Source: Nitrospina sp052156635
Lineage (GTDB): Bacteria; Nitrospinota; Nitrospinia; Nitrospinales; Nitrospinaceae
Length of the DNA: 64,000 bases
Direction: 5' to 3'
Assembly (NCBI RefSeq): GCF_052156635.1
Contig: NZ_JBQKUO010000002.1
Span: 1 to 64,000, forward strand
The position numbers and the translations under genes are program-made. This document shows positions 52,543-62,086 of the stretch, piece after piece; position 1 is the stretch's first letter, and each line of letters begins with the position of its first letter. Under the pieces are notes generated by a model. That model was not told the DNA's origin, searched no databases, and worked only from the letters and a program-made list of their open reading frames with translations.

Positions 52543-53196
52543 TCAGGTGGGGATGTCCATGCTTTTGGGCGGCGCCTGGATGGTCGGGTTGTCCTTCGCC
52601 ATGAGGGCCTCGTAGCGCGGGTCCACGCTTTCCTTCTTTTCCGCTTCCCGCTTGCAGATGCGCGACTCGCACACCAGCACGATGTGGTAACCCAGCTTCG
52701 ACCGGATGGGCTCCGGAATCACGAACTTCTCGCATTTCAGGATAGCGTCCCTGAAATCCGGAGTCATGATGTCCTCCGACACGTCCATGTTGGGATAAAC
52801 CCAGTCCAGGTCGCCCCCTATGCGGCGGGTGCGGCAGGTGCTGTATTTTTTTGAGAATTTGGCAAAAAACTTTTCCACCTTGTCCCGGTCGATGAATTCC
52901 TTGTCCGGGTCGTTGCTCGGTTCGTTCTCGAGTTCTTTCTGGTAACCGATGATCGTCTGCCGGATCAGGTCCGCCGCTTCCCGGGTCGAAACCAGGATGT
53001 GCCGCGTACGGTGTTCCAGCGGTTTGCTGGTCTGGATTTTTGCCTTCTTTGGTTTGAAGACCTTGCGCGGCGGTTTCACCGGAGGCTTTTTGGGTTTTTC
53101 GCCTTCGGCCTTTTCCGGAACCTTGGGTTCCTTCGCGGTCAGGTCCCGCTGGTATATCGTCTTGTCCGGTTCTTGGGGTTGTTCGGTATCCGACAT
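52543..53196 (-). CDS. PpiC-type parvulin, cytoplasmic
   Basis: A 217-residue protein with a parvulin peptidyl-prolyl isomerase domain from about residue 64: RHILVSTREAADLI, then KFSKKYSTCRTRRIGGDLDWVYPN, which matches the parvulin block SxCxS..GGDLG, and the end motif KLGYHIVLVCES. The N-terminal 55 residues are Lys/Pro-rich and disordered (KPPVKPPRKVFKPKKAK). There is no signal peptide, unlike SurA or PrsA, so the isomerase would act in the cytoplasm. The C-terminus adds 35 residues of no known fold. Confidence 0.72.
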   Translation of the reverse strand: MSDTEQPQEPDKTIYQRDLTAKEPKVPEKAEGEKPKKPPVKPPRKVFKPKKAKIQTSKPLEHRTRHILVSTREAADLIRQTIIGYQKELENEPSNDPDKEFIDRDKVEKFFAKFSKKYSTCRTRRIGGDLDWVYPNMDVSEDIMTPDFRDAILKCEKFVIPEPIRSKLGYHIVLVCESRICKREAEKKESVDPRYEALMAKDNPTIQAPPKSMDIPT

Positions 53197-53265
53197 TTCA
53201 ACACCTCAATCCAGTTTTCCGTTTTTCCAAAAGTCGATGTTTCATCTTATCGTAACCCGGTCCGG

Positions 53266-54132
53266 TTAAGATACCTTTTTTGGAGACCCGTACCAAACCG
53301 TCTCCAGGTAATTCAGGACCGCACCCTCGGCATTGCTCCCAATCACTTCATGAGCGGCCTGTTTGATCTCCGGAAGGGCGTTGGCGACGGCGATGGATTT
53401 CCCGGCGATTTTGAACATTTCCAGATCGTTCAGGTAATCACCAAACACCACCACGCGGTTCATGGGGATCCCCAGTTGTTCCGCCAGCTGGTCAAGCATG
53501 CTTCCCTTGTTTGCCTTTTTGTGAAACGCCTGCAACCAGTAATAACCGGGGTGTGCGATGTCCTCGGCGAAGTACAGGTTGAGTTCACGCGGAAACTGCC
53601 GAAGCAACGTGTCGTGCACGGGTTGCAGGGCTTCGGGCGTGTCAATCAGCAGGAATCCGGCGATGGCTTCGTTTTCCAGGAATTCATAATGTTCCACCCG
53701 GTGCAGGCGCCCGTCGCCTTCCAGGCTTTTCAGGTATTCCTGGGAGCCATGGTTGGTGACGTTGCGGTAGTAGAGACGGTTCTGGCTGCCGTACGCGTAC
53801 ACAAAGGGGTCGTCGCTCAGGTGATCGACCATTTGGATCATGGAATGAACCACATTGTGTGGAATGAAGTCGCACAACTCCAGGTTGCGCCCGGAATGAA
53901 AATCCGTGAGGTACACGCCGTTGAACAGAATGACCGGAATTTCCAGGTTCACCTCGCTCAGTATGGGGTGGGTCGATTCGTAACTGCGCGCGGTGGCGAT
54001 GGTGAACATGAGACCGTCGTCAATCAGACGGTTGAGCCGGTCCGTGGACTCGGCGGAAAACTCACTGTGTGGATCCAGAAGGGTGCCGTCCAGATCGGAT
54101 ACATACAAACAGTTTTTGGGATCTTTAAACAT
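53266..54132 (-). CDS. HAD-superfamily phosphatase (Cof-type)
   Basis: A 288-residue Cof-like phosphatase. Motif I is SDLDGTLLDPH with the nucleophile and acid aspartates, motif II is TIATAR, and motif III/IV is VVVFGDYLNDLEMF. The large cap (roughly residues 85-200) is of type C2B, which acts on phosphosugars and similar small molecules. The closing AEGAVLNYLETV helix is also characteristic. The substrate is not known. It is convergent with nothing and lies 69 bases after the parvulin gene. Confidence 0.87.
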   Translation of the reverse strand: MFKDPKNCLYVSDLDGTLLDPHSEFSAESTDRLNRLIDDGLMFTIATARSYESTHPILSEVNLEIPVILFNGVYLTDFHSGRNLELCDFIPHNVVHSMIQMVDHLSDDPFVYAYGSQNRLYYRNVTNHGSQEYLKSLEGDGRLHRVEHYEFLENEAIAGFLLIDTPEALQPVHDTLLRQFPRELNLYFAEDIAHPGYYWLQAFHKKANKGSMLDQLAEQLGIPMNRVVVFGDYLNDLEMFKIAGKSIAVANALPEIKQAAHEVIGSNAEGAVLNYLETVWYGSPKKVS

Positions 54133-54224
54133 CGTTTTAGAATAAGGTGTAAGGAATCAGTAAAGCCGGGGACGAAAGCCTGGGACCTGATTTTGAAGCG
54201 AACCCCCCTCAAAGGAGAAGCAGC

Positions 54225-55052
54225 ATGTATCCGCAACCGGCGCCTGCCAGGAAAGAATCTTCCAAGGTTGCAATCAAATTACCAACCTTGCAGCACGGGA
54301 TCAAGATATTTGCTTGCCTGTGTGTGATCTTCATTGGGAGCCCTGCCGCGTGGGCGTTCGACTATTCGGAGTGGGACGCGCTTCTTAAAAAGCACGTCAG
54401 GCCGACGACGCTGGACGGGGTGCGCCTGAATGCGCTGCCTTATAAAGTTCTAAAAAGCGACCCTGTCTTCGCCAAGGTGGTGGAGCAGTTCGAGGCGGCT
54501 TCCCCGGACGAGTTCAAAACGCGCGAAGAAAAACTGGCGTTCTGGATCAACGCCTACAACGTGTTTGCGGTGAAGATGGTGCTCGACCATTATCCCGTGG
54601 ACAGCATCAAGGACGCGGGCGGGCTGTTTGGTTCGGTGTGGAAAAAGGAGGTCGGCGCCATTAATGGAAAGCCGATCACCCTCGATGAAATCGAACACGG
54701 CATTCTGCGCAAAATGGACGAGCCGCGCATCCACATGGCCATCGTCTGCGCGTCGGTCAGTTGTCCCGACATCCGCAGGGAGGCCTACTGGCCGGATCGC
54801 CTGGAGCAACAATTGACAGAACAGGCGGAGCACTTTCTCATAAATCCGGGCAAGGGCCTGCGTGTGGACAAACAGCGCAAGGCTGTTTATCTGTCGGCGA
54901 TTTTCAACTGGTTCAAGGAAGACTTTGAGCCAAAGGGTGGGGTGCGGGAGTATCTTGCACCGTACGCACCGGAACGCAACCGCGCCGCATTGAAAGACTC
55001 CAGTTACGACATAGAGTTCATGGATTACAACTGGGACTTGAACGCGCTATAA
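54225..55052 (+). CDS. DUF547 domain protein, exported
   Basis: A 275-residue protein with a signal peptide-like helix after a basic, 25-residue leader (ACLCVIFIGSPAAWA), so it should be periplasmic or secreted. The DUF547 domain follows: KLAFWINAYNVFAVKMVLDHYPVDSI, the ICASVSCPDIR motif with two cysteines, and FKEDFEPKGGVREYLAPY at its end. DUF547 is widespread and unassigned. The ATG at 54225 follows CAAAGGAGAAGCAGC. It is convergent with ftsZ. Confidence 0.82.
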   Translation: MYPQPAPARKESSKVAIKLPTLQHGIKIFACLCVIFIGSPAAWAFDYSEWDALLKKHVRPTTLDGVRLNALPYKVLKSDPVFAKVVEQFEAASPDEFKTREEKLAFWINAYNVFAVKMVLDHYPVDSIKDAGGLFGSVWKKEVGAINGKPITLDEIEHGILRKMDEPRIHMAIVCASVSCPDIRREAYWPDRLEQQLTEQAEHFLINPGKGLRVDKQRKAVYLSAIFNWFKEDFEPKGGVREYLAPYAPERNRAALKDSSYDIEFMDYNWDLNAL

Positions 55053-55129
55053 AGGAAGGAGGGGCGGGAAGGAAACCTTCACTCCTGACCTGGGGCTTCC
55101 TCCCCGCCTGGGCTTTGCTTCCTGCCTGC

Positions 55130-56332
55130 TCAATCCGCGTGTTTGCGGAGGAACGTCGGGATGTCGTAATTCGACTCGTTGGCCACCGAATCCGGCGACT
55201 CCTTGCGGATGGAGGCGGCCAGTTGCCTCAGCCCGCTTTTGCGGAACAGGGGCGGTTTCGGCGCGCTGGGTTGCGGATCGCCGCCCACCACCTTTTTGTA
55301 CGCGATGGCGCTCTCGTGAGGCGCGGCCACCGACCATTCCTCCTCCACCGGCTCTTCTTCCTGCATTTCGGATTTTTCGAACCCCGTGGCGATCACCGTC
55401 ACGCGCATCTCGCCCTGCAGGTGCTTGTCGATCACCGCACCGAAGATGATATGCGCGTCCTCGTGCGCATTCTTCTGGATGAGCGATGCGGCTTCCGTGA
55501 CTTCGTGGAGCGTCAGGTCGTCGCCGCCGGTGATGTTGATGAGTACGCCTTTTGCTCCGTCCACCGTGGCTTCGTCGAGGAGCGGGCTGGAGATGGCTTT
55601 TTCCGCCGCTTCCACCGCGCGATTCTCGCCGGTCGCCGTGCCGCCGCCCATGAGCGCCTTGCCCATGCCGGACATGATGGTCTTCACGTCGTTGAAGTCG
55701 AGGTTGATCAGCCCCGGGATGACGATCAAATCCGAAATGCTGCTCACCGCCTGGCGCAGAACGTCATCGACGTGGCTGAACGCGTTGGTGAGCGGAGTGT
55801 CTTTCGAGATGAAACTCAACAGGCGCTGATTGGGAATAACGATCAGCGTATCCACCGAATCCTTCAACGCCTGCAATCCTTCCTCGGCCTGCCGCTCGCG
55901 TTTCCTGCCTTCAAACACGAACGGTTTGGTGACGATGCCGACGGTCAGTGCGCCCAGTTCGCGGGCGATGTTGGCCACGGTCGGCGCACCGCCGGTACCG
56001 GTGCCGCCGCCCATGCCGGCAGTGATGAACACCATGTCCGCCCCTTCCAGCATGGCGCGGATCTGGTTTTTATTTTCTTCCACTGCGAGGCGGCCCATCT
56101 CCGGGTTGGAACCCGCGCCCAGGCCCTTGGTCACCTCCGCGCCCACCTGCACCTTGTTCATGCACGGGGACGATTCCAGTGCCTGCACGTCCGTGTTGAC
56201 GATGATGAATTCCACACCCTGGATGTGCGAGCGCACCATGGCGTTGACGGCGTTTGATCCGCCTCCGCCGACCCCAACCACCTTGATGCAGGCGGAGTAC
56301 TCGTTGTCCTGCTCAAATTCAATCAAGCCCAT
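55130..56332 (-). CDS. ftsZ: cell division protein FtsZ
   Basis: Tubulin-like GTPase that polymerises into the division ring. The GTP-binding signature GMGGGTGTGGAP and the T7 loop LINLDFNDVKTIM are intact. The C-terminal linker is short and acidic, and the conserved tail, YDIPTFLRKH, binds FtsA. The start at 56332 has an ideal AAGGAGGAACAA before it and gives MGLIEFEQD; the ATG at 56350 adds six residues and overlaps the ftsA stop. It is the last gene of the dcw cluster and follows ftsA by 17 bases. Confidence 0.97.
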   Translation of the reverse strand: MGLIEFEQDNEYSACIKVVGVGGGGSNAVNAMVRSHIQGVEFIIVNTDVQALESSPCMNKVQVGAEVTKGLGAGSNPEMGRLAVEENKNQIRAMLEGADMVFITAGMGGGTGTGGAPTVANIARELGALTVGIVTKPFVFEGRKRERQAEEGLQALKDSVDTLIVIPNQRLLSFISKDTPLTNAFSHVDDVLRQAVSSISDLIVIPGLINLDFNDVKTIMSGMGKALMGGGTATGENRAVEAAEKAISSPLLDEATVDGAKGVLINITGGDDLTLHEVTEAASLIQKNAHEDAHIIFGAVIDKHLQGEMRVTVIATGFEKSEMQEEEPVEEEWSVAAPHESAIAYKKVVGGDPQPSAPKPPLFRKSGLRQLAASIRKESPDSVANESNYDIPTFLRKHAD

Positions 56333-56349
56333 TTGTTCCTCCTTGTTCA

Positions 56350-57582
56350 TTAAAAGAACTCTTCCATCCAGCCTTTCATGCGGCTGAAAATTTTGTCGAA
56401 CAGATTCCTTCCCTGGAGTTCCGTGTACTTTCCCGCCTTGTAGCAACGGTCTCCGTAAATGATCAATCCCGTGCACGTGGCGTACACAGGATTGTTGACG
56501 ACGTCGATCAATCCGCCGAGACCCATGGGCGTGCCGATGCGCACCGGCGCCTGGAACACCTCCTCCGCCAGCTCCGCCATGCCCGGCATGGAGGCCGAAC
56601 CGCCGGTGATGACAATGCCGGACGAGATGTGTTCCTCGAATCCCGATGTCTGGATCTCGTGATTGAGCATTTCAAACATCTCACGCACGCGGGCCTCGAT
56701 GATCTCGCTCAGAATCTGCGCCGAGACCTTCATCGCCGGGCGGCCTCCAACGCTGGACACTTCGATGCCTTCATCCTCGGCGAGGAGCGCCGAGTAGGCG
56801 CACCCGTAGGCGTGTTTGATCTTTTCCGCTTCCGCGTTCGGTGTTCGGAGGCCGATGGCGATGTCGTTGGTCACCTGCGCCCCGGCGATGGCCAGCACCG
56901 AAGTGTGCTTGATCGCACCCTCGTAGAAGATGGCGAGATCGGACGTGCCGCCACCGATGTCGATGAGAGCCACGCCCAGCTCTTTCTCATCGCTGGAGAG
57001 CACCGACTCGCTGGAGGCGAGTTGCTGGAGCACGATGTCCTGCACGCCGAGTCCGGCCTTGTTCACACACTTGACGATGTTCTGTGCGGACGTTACGGCG
57101 GCAGTGACGATATGCACCTTCGCTTCCAGCCTCACGCCCGCCATGCCGAGCGGCGTCTTAATGCCGTCCTGGTTGTCGACGATGAACTCCTGCGGCAGAA
57201 CGTGGATCACCTCGCGGTCAAGCGGGATGGCGATGGCCTTCGCCGCGTCGATCACACGGTCCACATCCTGCTGGTTGATCTCCTTGTTCTTGACGGCGAT
57301 GATGCCGTGGCTGTTCATGCTCTTGATGTGGCCACCGGCGATGCCGACAAACACGGACTCGATTTCCGTACCGGCCATCAACTCCGCTTCCTCCACGGCG
57401 CTTCGAATGGATTCCACGGTGCCGTCTATGTTCACCACCACGCCCTTACGCAGACCGCGCGATGGCGACTGGCCGAGCCCGATGATTTCGATTTCTCCCT
57501 GCGGGCTGACCTCGGCGATGATGCAGCAGATCTTGGTGGTGCCGATATCGAGGCCCACAACGTAGTTTTTCTTTTTGGACAT
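56350..57582 (-). CDS. ftsA: cell division protein FtsA
   Basis: Actin-like ATPase that tethers FtsZ to the membrane and recruits later division proteins. The 410 residues have the ATPase motifs VGLDIGTTKICC, GGGTSDLAIF and GIVITGGSASMPG. The C-terminal amphipathic membrane-binding helix is FDKIFSRMKGWMEEFF. The 1C subdomain (SVFVGIAGGHIKSMNSHG) is present. It sits between ftsQ (18 bases upstream) and ftsZ (17 bases downstream). Confidence 0.97.
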   Translation of the reverse strand: MSKKKNYVVGLDIGTTKICCIIAEVSPQGEIEIIGLGQSPSRGLRKGVVVNIDGTVESIRSAVEEAELMAGTEIESVFVGIAGGHIKSMNSHGIIAVKNKEINQQDVDRVIDAAKAIAIPLDREVIHVLPQEFIVDNQDGIKTPLGMAGVRLEAKVHIVTAAVTSAQNIVKCVNKAGLGVQDIVLQQLASSESVLSSDEKELGVALIDIGGGTSDLAIFYEGAIKHTSVLAIAGAQVTNDIAIGLRTPNAEAEKIKHAYGCAYSALLAEDEGIEVSSVGGRPAMKVSAQILSEIIEARVREMFEMLNHEIQTSGFEEHISSGIVITGGSASMPGMAELAEEVFQAPVRIGTPMGLGGLIDVVNNPVYATCTGLIIYGDRCYKAGKYTELQGRNLFDKIFSRMKGWMEEFF

Positions 57583-57600
57583 GTGCGGGTTTCCCTCCTG

Positions 57601-58509
57601 TTAGGACTTCTTGATCGGTACGTCCGTGCCGCCCTCCCACGGCTCGTCGCGGACCACCACGCGGCCCGCAAACGACAGGTCGATGAACCGGGCCTTGCCG
57701 ATGTCGGACTGCAATGCTTCCAGAACCACTTTGAAATTGTCGAACCCTTCCGCCAGCCGGTCCACCGCCATGCGCAAGGTCACCTGTCCGGATTTCGAGG
57801 TGAACATGAGATGATGCGGCTGGGTGAAACGCACGGCATGAAACGGTTGTTCGCGGAACGCCCCCAGTTGATTGAGTGCGTTCATGGCTTTGAGGCCGGG
57901 CACGACCCAGTCGATGTGCACCGGTTTGCCCAGTTCCACTTCACCGAGCGTCCCCGCCTGGATGAGCGGCAGGTCACTGTAACCCCCGGAGTCGGGCGCG
58001 ATCAGCACACCGTACGGGTCCATTAAATAGGTTTGTTCCAATTCCAAACGCGCGTAGGGGGTGCGTTCCTGAACATGAATATGCAGGCTCTGCGGCAGTT
58101 TGCGGATCGCCGAGACGTCCTGCACCCAGTGGTTGAGGCGAATCGGTTGCAACACCCCCTCGATGTCGGCGTGAAAAATGTTTTCACCGAACACCGGTTG
58201 TGCCGCTATATACAGGTGTTCCGCATCCACCGTCTTGTTGCCGTGAAAAGTGATGCGGCTGATGCGGAACTGCGGCGCGGTTGTGAAAAACTGGTACGCG
58301 TGGAACAGGCCGTACATCAACATAACTGCGAGCAATCCCTTGGCTCCCCAGTCGAGGCCGAGTCGCAGTACCTTCTGCACATTCACCTCGCGTTTGGGAC
58401 CGGTGCGGTAACGCACGGCTTTTTTCTTCTGCCGCTTCGACCTCTGCGTGTGGGCGCGCTTCCATCCGGAAGAGCGGTTTTGCGGTGAGGTGGTGCTGTA
58501 ATCGACCAT
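57601..58509 (-). CDS. ftsQ: cell division protein FtsQ
   Basis: A 302-residue bitopic division protein linking early and late parts of the divisome. The N-terminal cytoplasmic region is very basic (QRSKRQKKKAVRYRTGPKREV). The transmembrane helix is LDWGAKGLLAVMLMYGLFHAY-like. The POTRA domain follows (FRISRITFHGNKTVDAEHL) and the beta domain contains ERTPYARLELEQTYLMDPYGVLI. It is 6 bases after ddl and 18 before ftsA. Confidence 0.93.
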   Translation of the reverse strand: MVDYSTTSPQNRSSGWKRAHTQRSKRQKKKAVRYRTGPKREVNVQKVLRLGLDWGAKGLLAVMLMYGLFHAYQFFTTAPQFRISRITFHGNKTVDAEHLYIAAQPVFGENIFHADIEGVLQPIRLNHWVQDVSAIRKLPQSLHIHVQERTPYARLELEQTYLMDPYGVLIAPDSGGYSDLPLIQAGTLGEVELGKPVHIDWVVPGLKAMNALNQLGAFREQPFHAVRFTQPHHLMFTSKSGQVTLRMAVDRLAEGFDNFKVVLEALQSDIGKARFIDLSFAGRVVVRDEPWEGGTDVPIKKS

Positions 58510-58515
58510 GATGCG

Positions 58516-59439
58516 TCAGTCCCTGTAATCGCGCGTGGCGCGTTTCAGAATTTCCAGCACGAGTTCGTCGAAACTCATCCCGGCTTCCTTCGCCGCCATC
58601 GGCAGAAGGCTGGTCGGCGTCATTCCTGGAATCGTGTTCATCTCCAGAACGTAAGGCACACCGGCGTCGTCGAGGATCACGTCGACCCGCGGGAAGCCGC
58701 GCCCCTTGAGTGCGCGGAATACGGCGATGGCCACCTGCTGGCAGGTTTCGCGCTCGATACCGCTCAGGTCCGCCGGACAGATGTATTCCGTCTTTCCCTT
58801 GGTGTACTTCGACTCGTAGTCGTAGAAGCCCGACTTCGGCCGGATGTGCACGATCGGCATCGGCTGTTCGCCGTGCATGCCGATCGCCAGCAGTTTGCCG
58901 TCGATGTACTGTTCGACCACGACCTCCTCCGTGTAGCGGAACGCCAGGTCCAGCGCGGCTTCCATTTCCGTTGCCTCGTGCACGATGGTGACGCCGAGGC
59001 TCGATCCCTGGTCTGACGGCTTCACCACCACCGGCAGGTCGAGATGACGCTGAAACGCGTCGCGCTCTGCTTTGCGCACCACCTGGTAGGTGGCGGTTGG
59101 GATGCCGTTCTGCATGAAAACCTCCTTCGAGGTGACCTTGTTGTAGGCCACCGAACTTCCCAGAACGCCGGAGCCGGTGTACGGAATCCGGGCGTATTCC
59201 AGCAGGCCCTGGATGGTGCCGTCCTCGCCGTAGGTGCCGTGCAGGGCGACGAACGCGAGGTCGATGCCCGCGTCCTTGATCTGCGTCCACACGTCGTGGG
59301 TGACATCGATCTCCACCGCTTTCAGGCCCAGTCGCCGGATCGCCTGCATCACTTCACGGCCCGTGGTCAGGGACACTTCCCGTTCTTTCGACAGGCCGCC
59401 CATCAGGACGCCGATGGTTTTTTCTTTCAAAGACTGCAA
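58516..59439 (-). CDS. ddl: D-alanine--D-alanine ligase
   Basis: ATP-grasp enzyme that makes the D-Ala-D-Ala dipeptide of peptidoglycan. It has the N-terminal GVLMGGLSKEREVSLTTGREV motif, ATP-binding LPVVVKPSDQGSSLGVT and the metal-site DVILDDAGVPYVLEMNTIPGMTPTSL. Length, 307 residues, is usual. The start is a TTG at 59439 because an in-frame stop lies two codons upstream and no ATG precedes the core; no clear ribosome binding site is visible. It is 137 bases behind murB, so it may have its own start of transcription. Confidence 0.94.
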   Translation of the reverse strand: MQSLKEKTIGVLMGGLSKEREVSLTTGREVMQAIRRLGLKAVEIDVTHDVWTQIKDAGIDLAFVALHGTYGEDGTIQGLLEYARIPYTGSGVLGSSVAYNKVTSKEVFMQNGIPTATYQVVRKAERDAFQRHLDLPVVVKPSDQGSSLGVTIVHEATEMEAALDLAFRYTEEVVVEQYIDGKLLAIGMHGEQPMPIVHIRPKSGFYDYESKYTKGKTEYICPADLSGIERETCQQVAIAVFRALKGRGFPRVDVILDDAGVPYVLEMNTIPGMTPTSLLPMAAKEAGMSFDELVLEILKRATRDYRD

Positions 59440-59576
59440 GCGTTACCGGCTTTCAAAATAACTGGCCCGCCCCCGAACCGGCCAAAGTTCGGGGCAAAGG
59501 AAGGAGGGGTACCTTTGTTTTGCGGACCATATTCGTTTGTTCAGGCGAACGCCCCTTCCTGCGTCCGCGGTTCAAC

Positions 59577-60638
59577 TCAATCCCATTCTCCGGCCAGCAC
59601 GACCTCGGTTTTGAGATCGATTCCGGATTTTTCTTTCACCACCTTCCGCACGGTTTCAATGATCTCGCGGATGTCCTCTGCTGTGGCCTCGCCCTGGTTG
59701 ACGATGAAGTTGGCGTGCTTGATCGACACCGCCGCGCCGCCGATGCTGAATCCTTTCAGGCCCGCTTCCTCGATCAGGCGGCCTGCGGTGTCGCCTTCCG
59801 GATTCTTGAACACGGAGCCGGAATTGGGCAGCGTGAGCGGTTGTTTCCGCCGCCTGCGGTCGAGGTGCGCGTCGATGGCTTTCTGGATTTCCAGATGATC
59901 GCCCTTATTCAGTTTCAATTCGGCTTCGATGACGATTCCGCCCGGGGTGGGGAAAATCGTTTTTCGATACCGGAACGTCAACTCGTCGCGGCTCAGTGTT
60001 TCGACTTCGCCGTCGTCGTTGATGCGCGTGATACTGCGGATGACGTCGCCGATCTCGGTACCGTCGGCCCCGGCGTTCATCACCACCGCGCCACCGAGCG
60101 ATCCCGGAATGCCGACGAGGTCTTCGATGCCGGTCAGGGAGTACTTGGCGAGGTACTTGACGAGGTACGACATCTTGGTGCCTGCACCGACGCGCACGGA
60201 GGCCACTTCCTCGCCACTGGTGAGGCGCGAGAACACTGGCGTCTGGATGGTTTTGAACATTTCCTTGACCGAGAGCACGATTCCGGTGATGCCGCGGTCG
60301 GCCACCAGCAGGTTGGTGCCTTCTCCCAGCACGAACACCGGCAGCTCGCCGCGGTTCCTCAATACGTTTTTGATGTCTTCAATGTTTTTGGGGACGATGA
60401 AGTAGTCGGCCGGGCCGCCCACGCAAAGAGACGTGTGCCGGGACATCAGTTCGTTCTGCCGCACTTCTCCCTGAAGGGTATCCAGCCATTTCATGGAACG
60501 GGTCATGGCATTTCTCTTATAAAATTTTTTGCCGAGGATGGTTTTGGGCACATCGGTGACGGTGGCGAAGTGCACGCTGTGTCCATGATTCATGTGGGCG
60601 TAACGGATGAGTCTGGATTTCCAGGGATCGTTCAGCAT
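59577..60638 (-). CDS. murB: UDP-N-acetylenolpyruvoylglucosamine reductase
   Basis: FAD enzyme that reduces the enolpyruvyl group to give UDP-MurNAc. It has the FAD-binding HTSLCVGGPADYFIVP and LGEGTNLLVADRG, the core LVGIPGSLGGAVVMNAGADG and the substrate loop LPNSGSVFKNPEGDTAGRLIEEAGLKG typical of type II MurB. The ATG at 60638 overlaps the end of murC by 7 bases and sits behind AGGAAAGGATTCC; this adds a 45-residue N-terminal extension before the usual family start. Confidence 0.93.
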   Translation of the reverse strand: MLNDPWKSRLIRYAHMNHGHSVHFATVTDVPKTILGKKFYKRNAMTRSMKWLDTLQGEVRQNELMSRHTSLCVGGPADYFIVPKNIEDIKNVLRNRGELPVFVLGEGTNLLVADRGITGIVLSVKEMFKTIQTPVFSRLTSGEEVASVRVGAGTKMSYLVKYLAKYSLTGIEDLVGIPGSLGGAVVMNAGADGTEIGDVIRSITRINDDGEVETLSRDELTFRYRKTIFPTPGGIVIEAELKLNKGDHLEIQKAIDAHLDRRRRKQPLTLPNSGSVFKNPEGDTAGRLIEEAGLKGFSIGGAAVSIKHANFIVNQGEATAEDIREIIETVRKVVKEKSGIDLKTEVVLAGEWD

Positions 60639-62050
60639 GAAGAGGAATCCTTTCCTGCATCTCCGCCGCGGAGCCGGGCGGGAAGGTTGGCGATCAGTTC
60701 GCGTCCGAGTTCCCAGATGTTCCCCGCGCCCAGCGTGAGGAGCACATCACCGGGCTGGAGAAGCTGGTTCAAACGGTCCTGGGTGGTTTTGCGGTCTGCA
60801 ATGTATTCCACGTGCTTGTGGCCGAAGTTTTTGATGCCCTCGACCATGCGTCCGGCGGTCACCCCTGCGACAGGGTCTTCGCCTGCGGCGTAAATGTCGT
60901 TGACGATCACGCAGTCGGCGTTGTGAAACGACGACCAGAACTCCTGCATGAGCGAACGCGTGCGCGAATAGCGGTGCGGCTGGAACACGACCACCATGCG
61001 GCGTTCCGGCCAGACCTCACGCACCGTGCGCAGGGTGGCCTGGATTTCCACCGGGTGATGACCGTAGTCGTCCACCACCACCAGCGGTTCGGTGTCGTGG
61101 ATGATCTCGAAGCGCCTCTGCACGCCGCGGAACTGTTTCAAGGCGTCGGCAATGGTGTCGAATGTGAGGTTGAGTTCCATCGCCACGGCCACCGCCGCCA
61201 GCGTGTTCAGCACGTTGTGGCGTCCGGGGGCAACCGAATGCAGGGTGCCCAGCGCTTTGCCGTGGTGGAACACGTCGAACCAGGTGTCGAGTCCCTTGAA
61301 GCGGATGTTGCGTGCGGTGTAGTCGGCCTGACTTGTCAGCCCGTAAGTGATGGCGCGTTTCTCCACGTGCGGGATGAGCGACTGGATGTTGACTTCATCG
61401 AGGCACAGCACCGCCGTGCCGTAGAACGGGACCTTGTTGATGAAATTCAGAAACGCTTCTTTCAGGGTGTCAAGCGTGCCGTAGTACTCCATGTGTTCTT
61501 CGTCGAGGGTGGTGACCACGACCACTGTCGGCATGAGTTTCAGAAACGAACCGTCGCTTTCGTCCGCTTCCGCCACGAGGAACTCGCTTTGCCCGAGCTG
61601 GGCGTGACTGCCCACGCTTTTGAGCTTGCCGCCGATGACCACCGTCGGGTCCAGCCCGCCGCCCGCAAGCAGGGTGCCGACCAGGGACGTGGTGGTGGTC
61701 TTGCCGTGGGTGCCGGCGATGGCGATGCCGTACTTCATGCGCATGAGTTCCGCCAGCATCTCCGCACGGCGGATGACCGGGACCGATTGCTCCCGCGCCG
61801 CTTTCACTTCCACGTTGTCCGCTTTCACCGCGCTGGAAGTGACCACCACCTGGCAGTCGGCAACGTTTTCCGCCGCATGGCCGTAGTGGATCGTCGCGCC
61901 TGCCTTCTCCAGGTGTTCGGTGACGGTGGAGCGCGCGAGGTCGGAGCCCGTCACGTCGTAACCCTGGTTGATCAGCACTTCAGCAATGCCGCTCATGCCG
62001 GCTCCTCCGATACCGATGAAATGAATGCGCCGTGTTTTTCCCAGAAACAT
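60632..62050 (-). CDS. murC: UDP-N-acetylmuramate--L-alanine ligase
   Basis: Mur ligase that adds L-alanine to UDP-MurNAc. The 472 residues have the Rossmann-like N-domain FIGIGGAGMSGIAEVL, the P-loop GTHGKTTTTSLVG, the DEHMEYYGTLDTLKEAFLNF region, and the C-terminal FQPHRYSRT motif. It is the second visible gene after murG in the dcw cluster, with 36 bases between them, and overlaps murB. Confidence 0.96.
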   Translation of the reverse strand: MFLGKTRRIHFIGIGGAGMSGIAEVLINQGYDVTGSDLARSTVTEHLEKAGATIHYGHAAENVADCQVVVTSSAVKADNVEVKAAREQSVPVIRRAEMLAELMRMKYGIAIAGTHGKTTTTSLVGTLLAGGGLDPTVVIGGKLKSVGSHAQLGQSEFLVAEADESDGSFLKLMPTVVVVTTLDEEHMEYYGTLDTLKEAFLNFINKVPFYGTAVLCLDEVNIQSLIPHVEKRAITYGLTSQADYTARNIRFKGLDTWFDVFHHGKALGTLHSVAPGRHNVLNTLAAVAVAMELNLTFDTIADALKQFRGVQRRFEIIHDTEPLVVVDDYGHHPVEIQATLRTVREVWPERRMVVVFQPHRYSRTRSLMQEFWSSFHNADCVIVNDIYAAGEDPVAGVTAGRMVEGIKNFGHKHVEYIADRKTTQDRLNQLLQPGDVLLTLGAGNIWELGRELIANLPARLRGGDAGKDSSSC

Positions 62051-62086
62051 GGGGTCGCATGATCCTTCCTGTAAAAAGGGGCGGTA

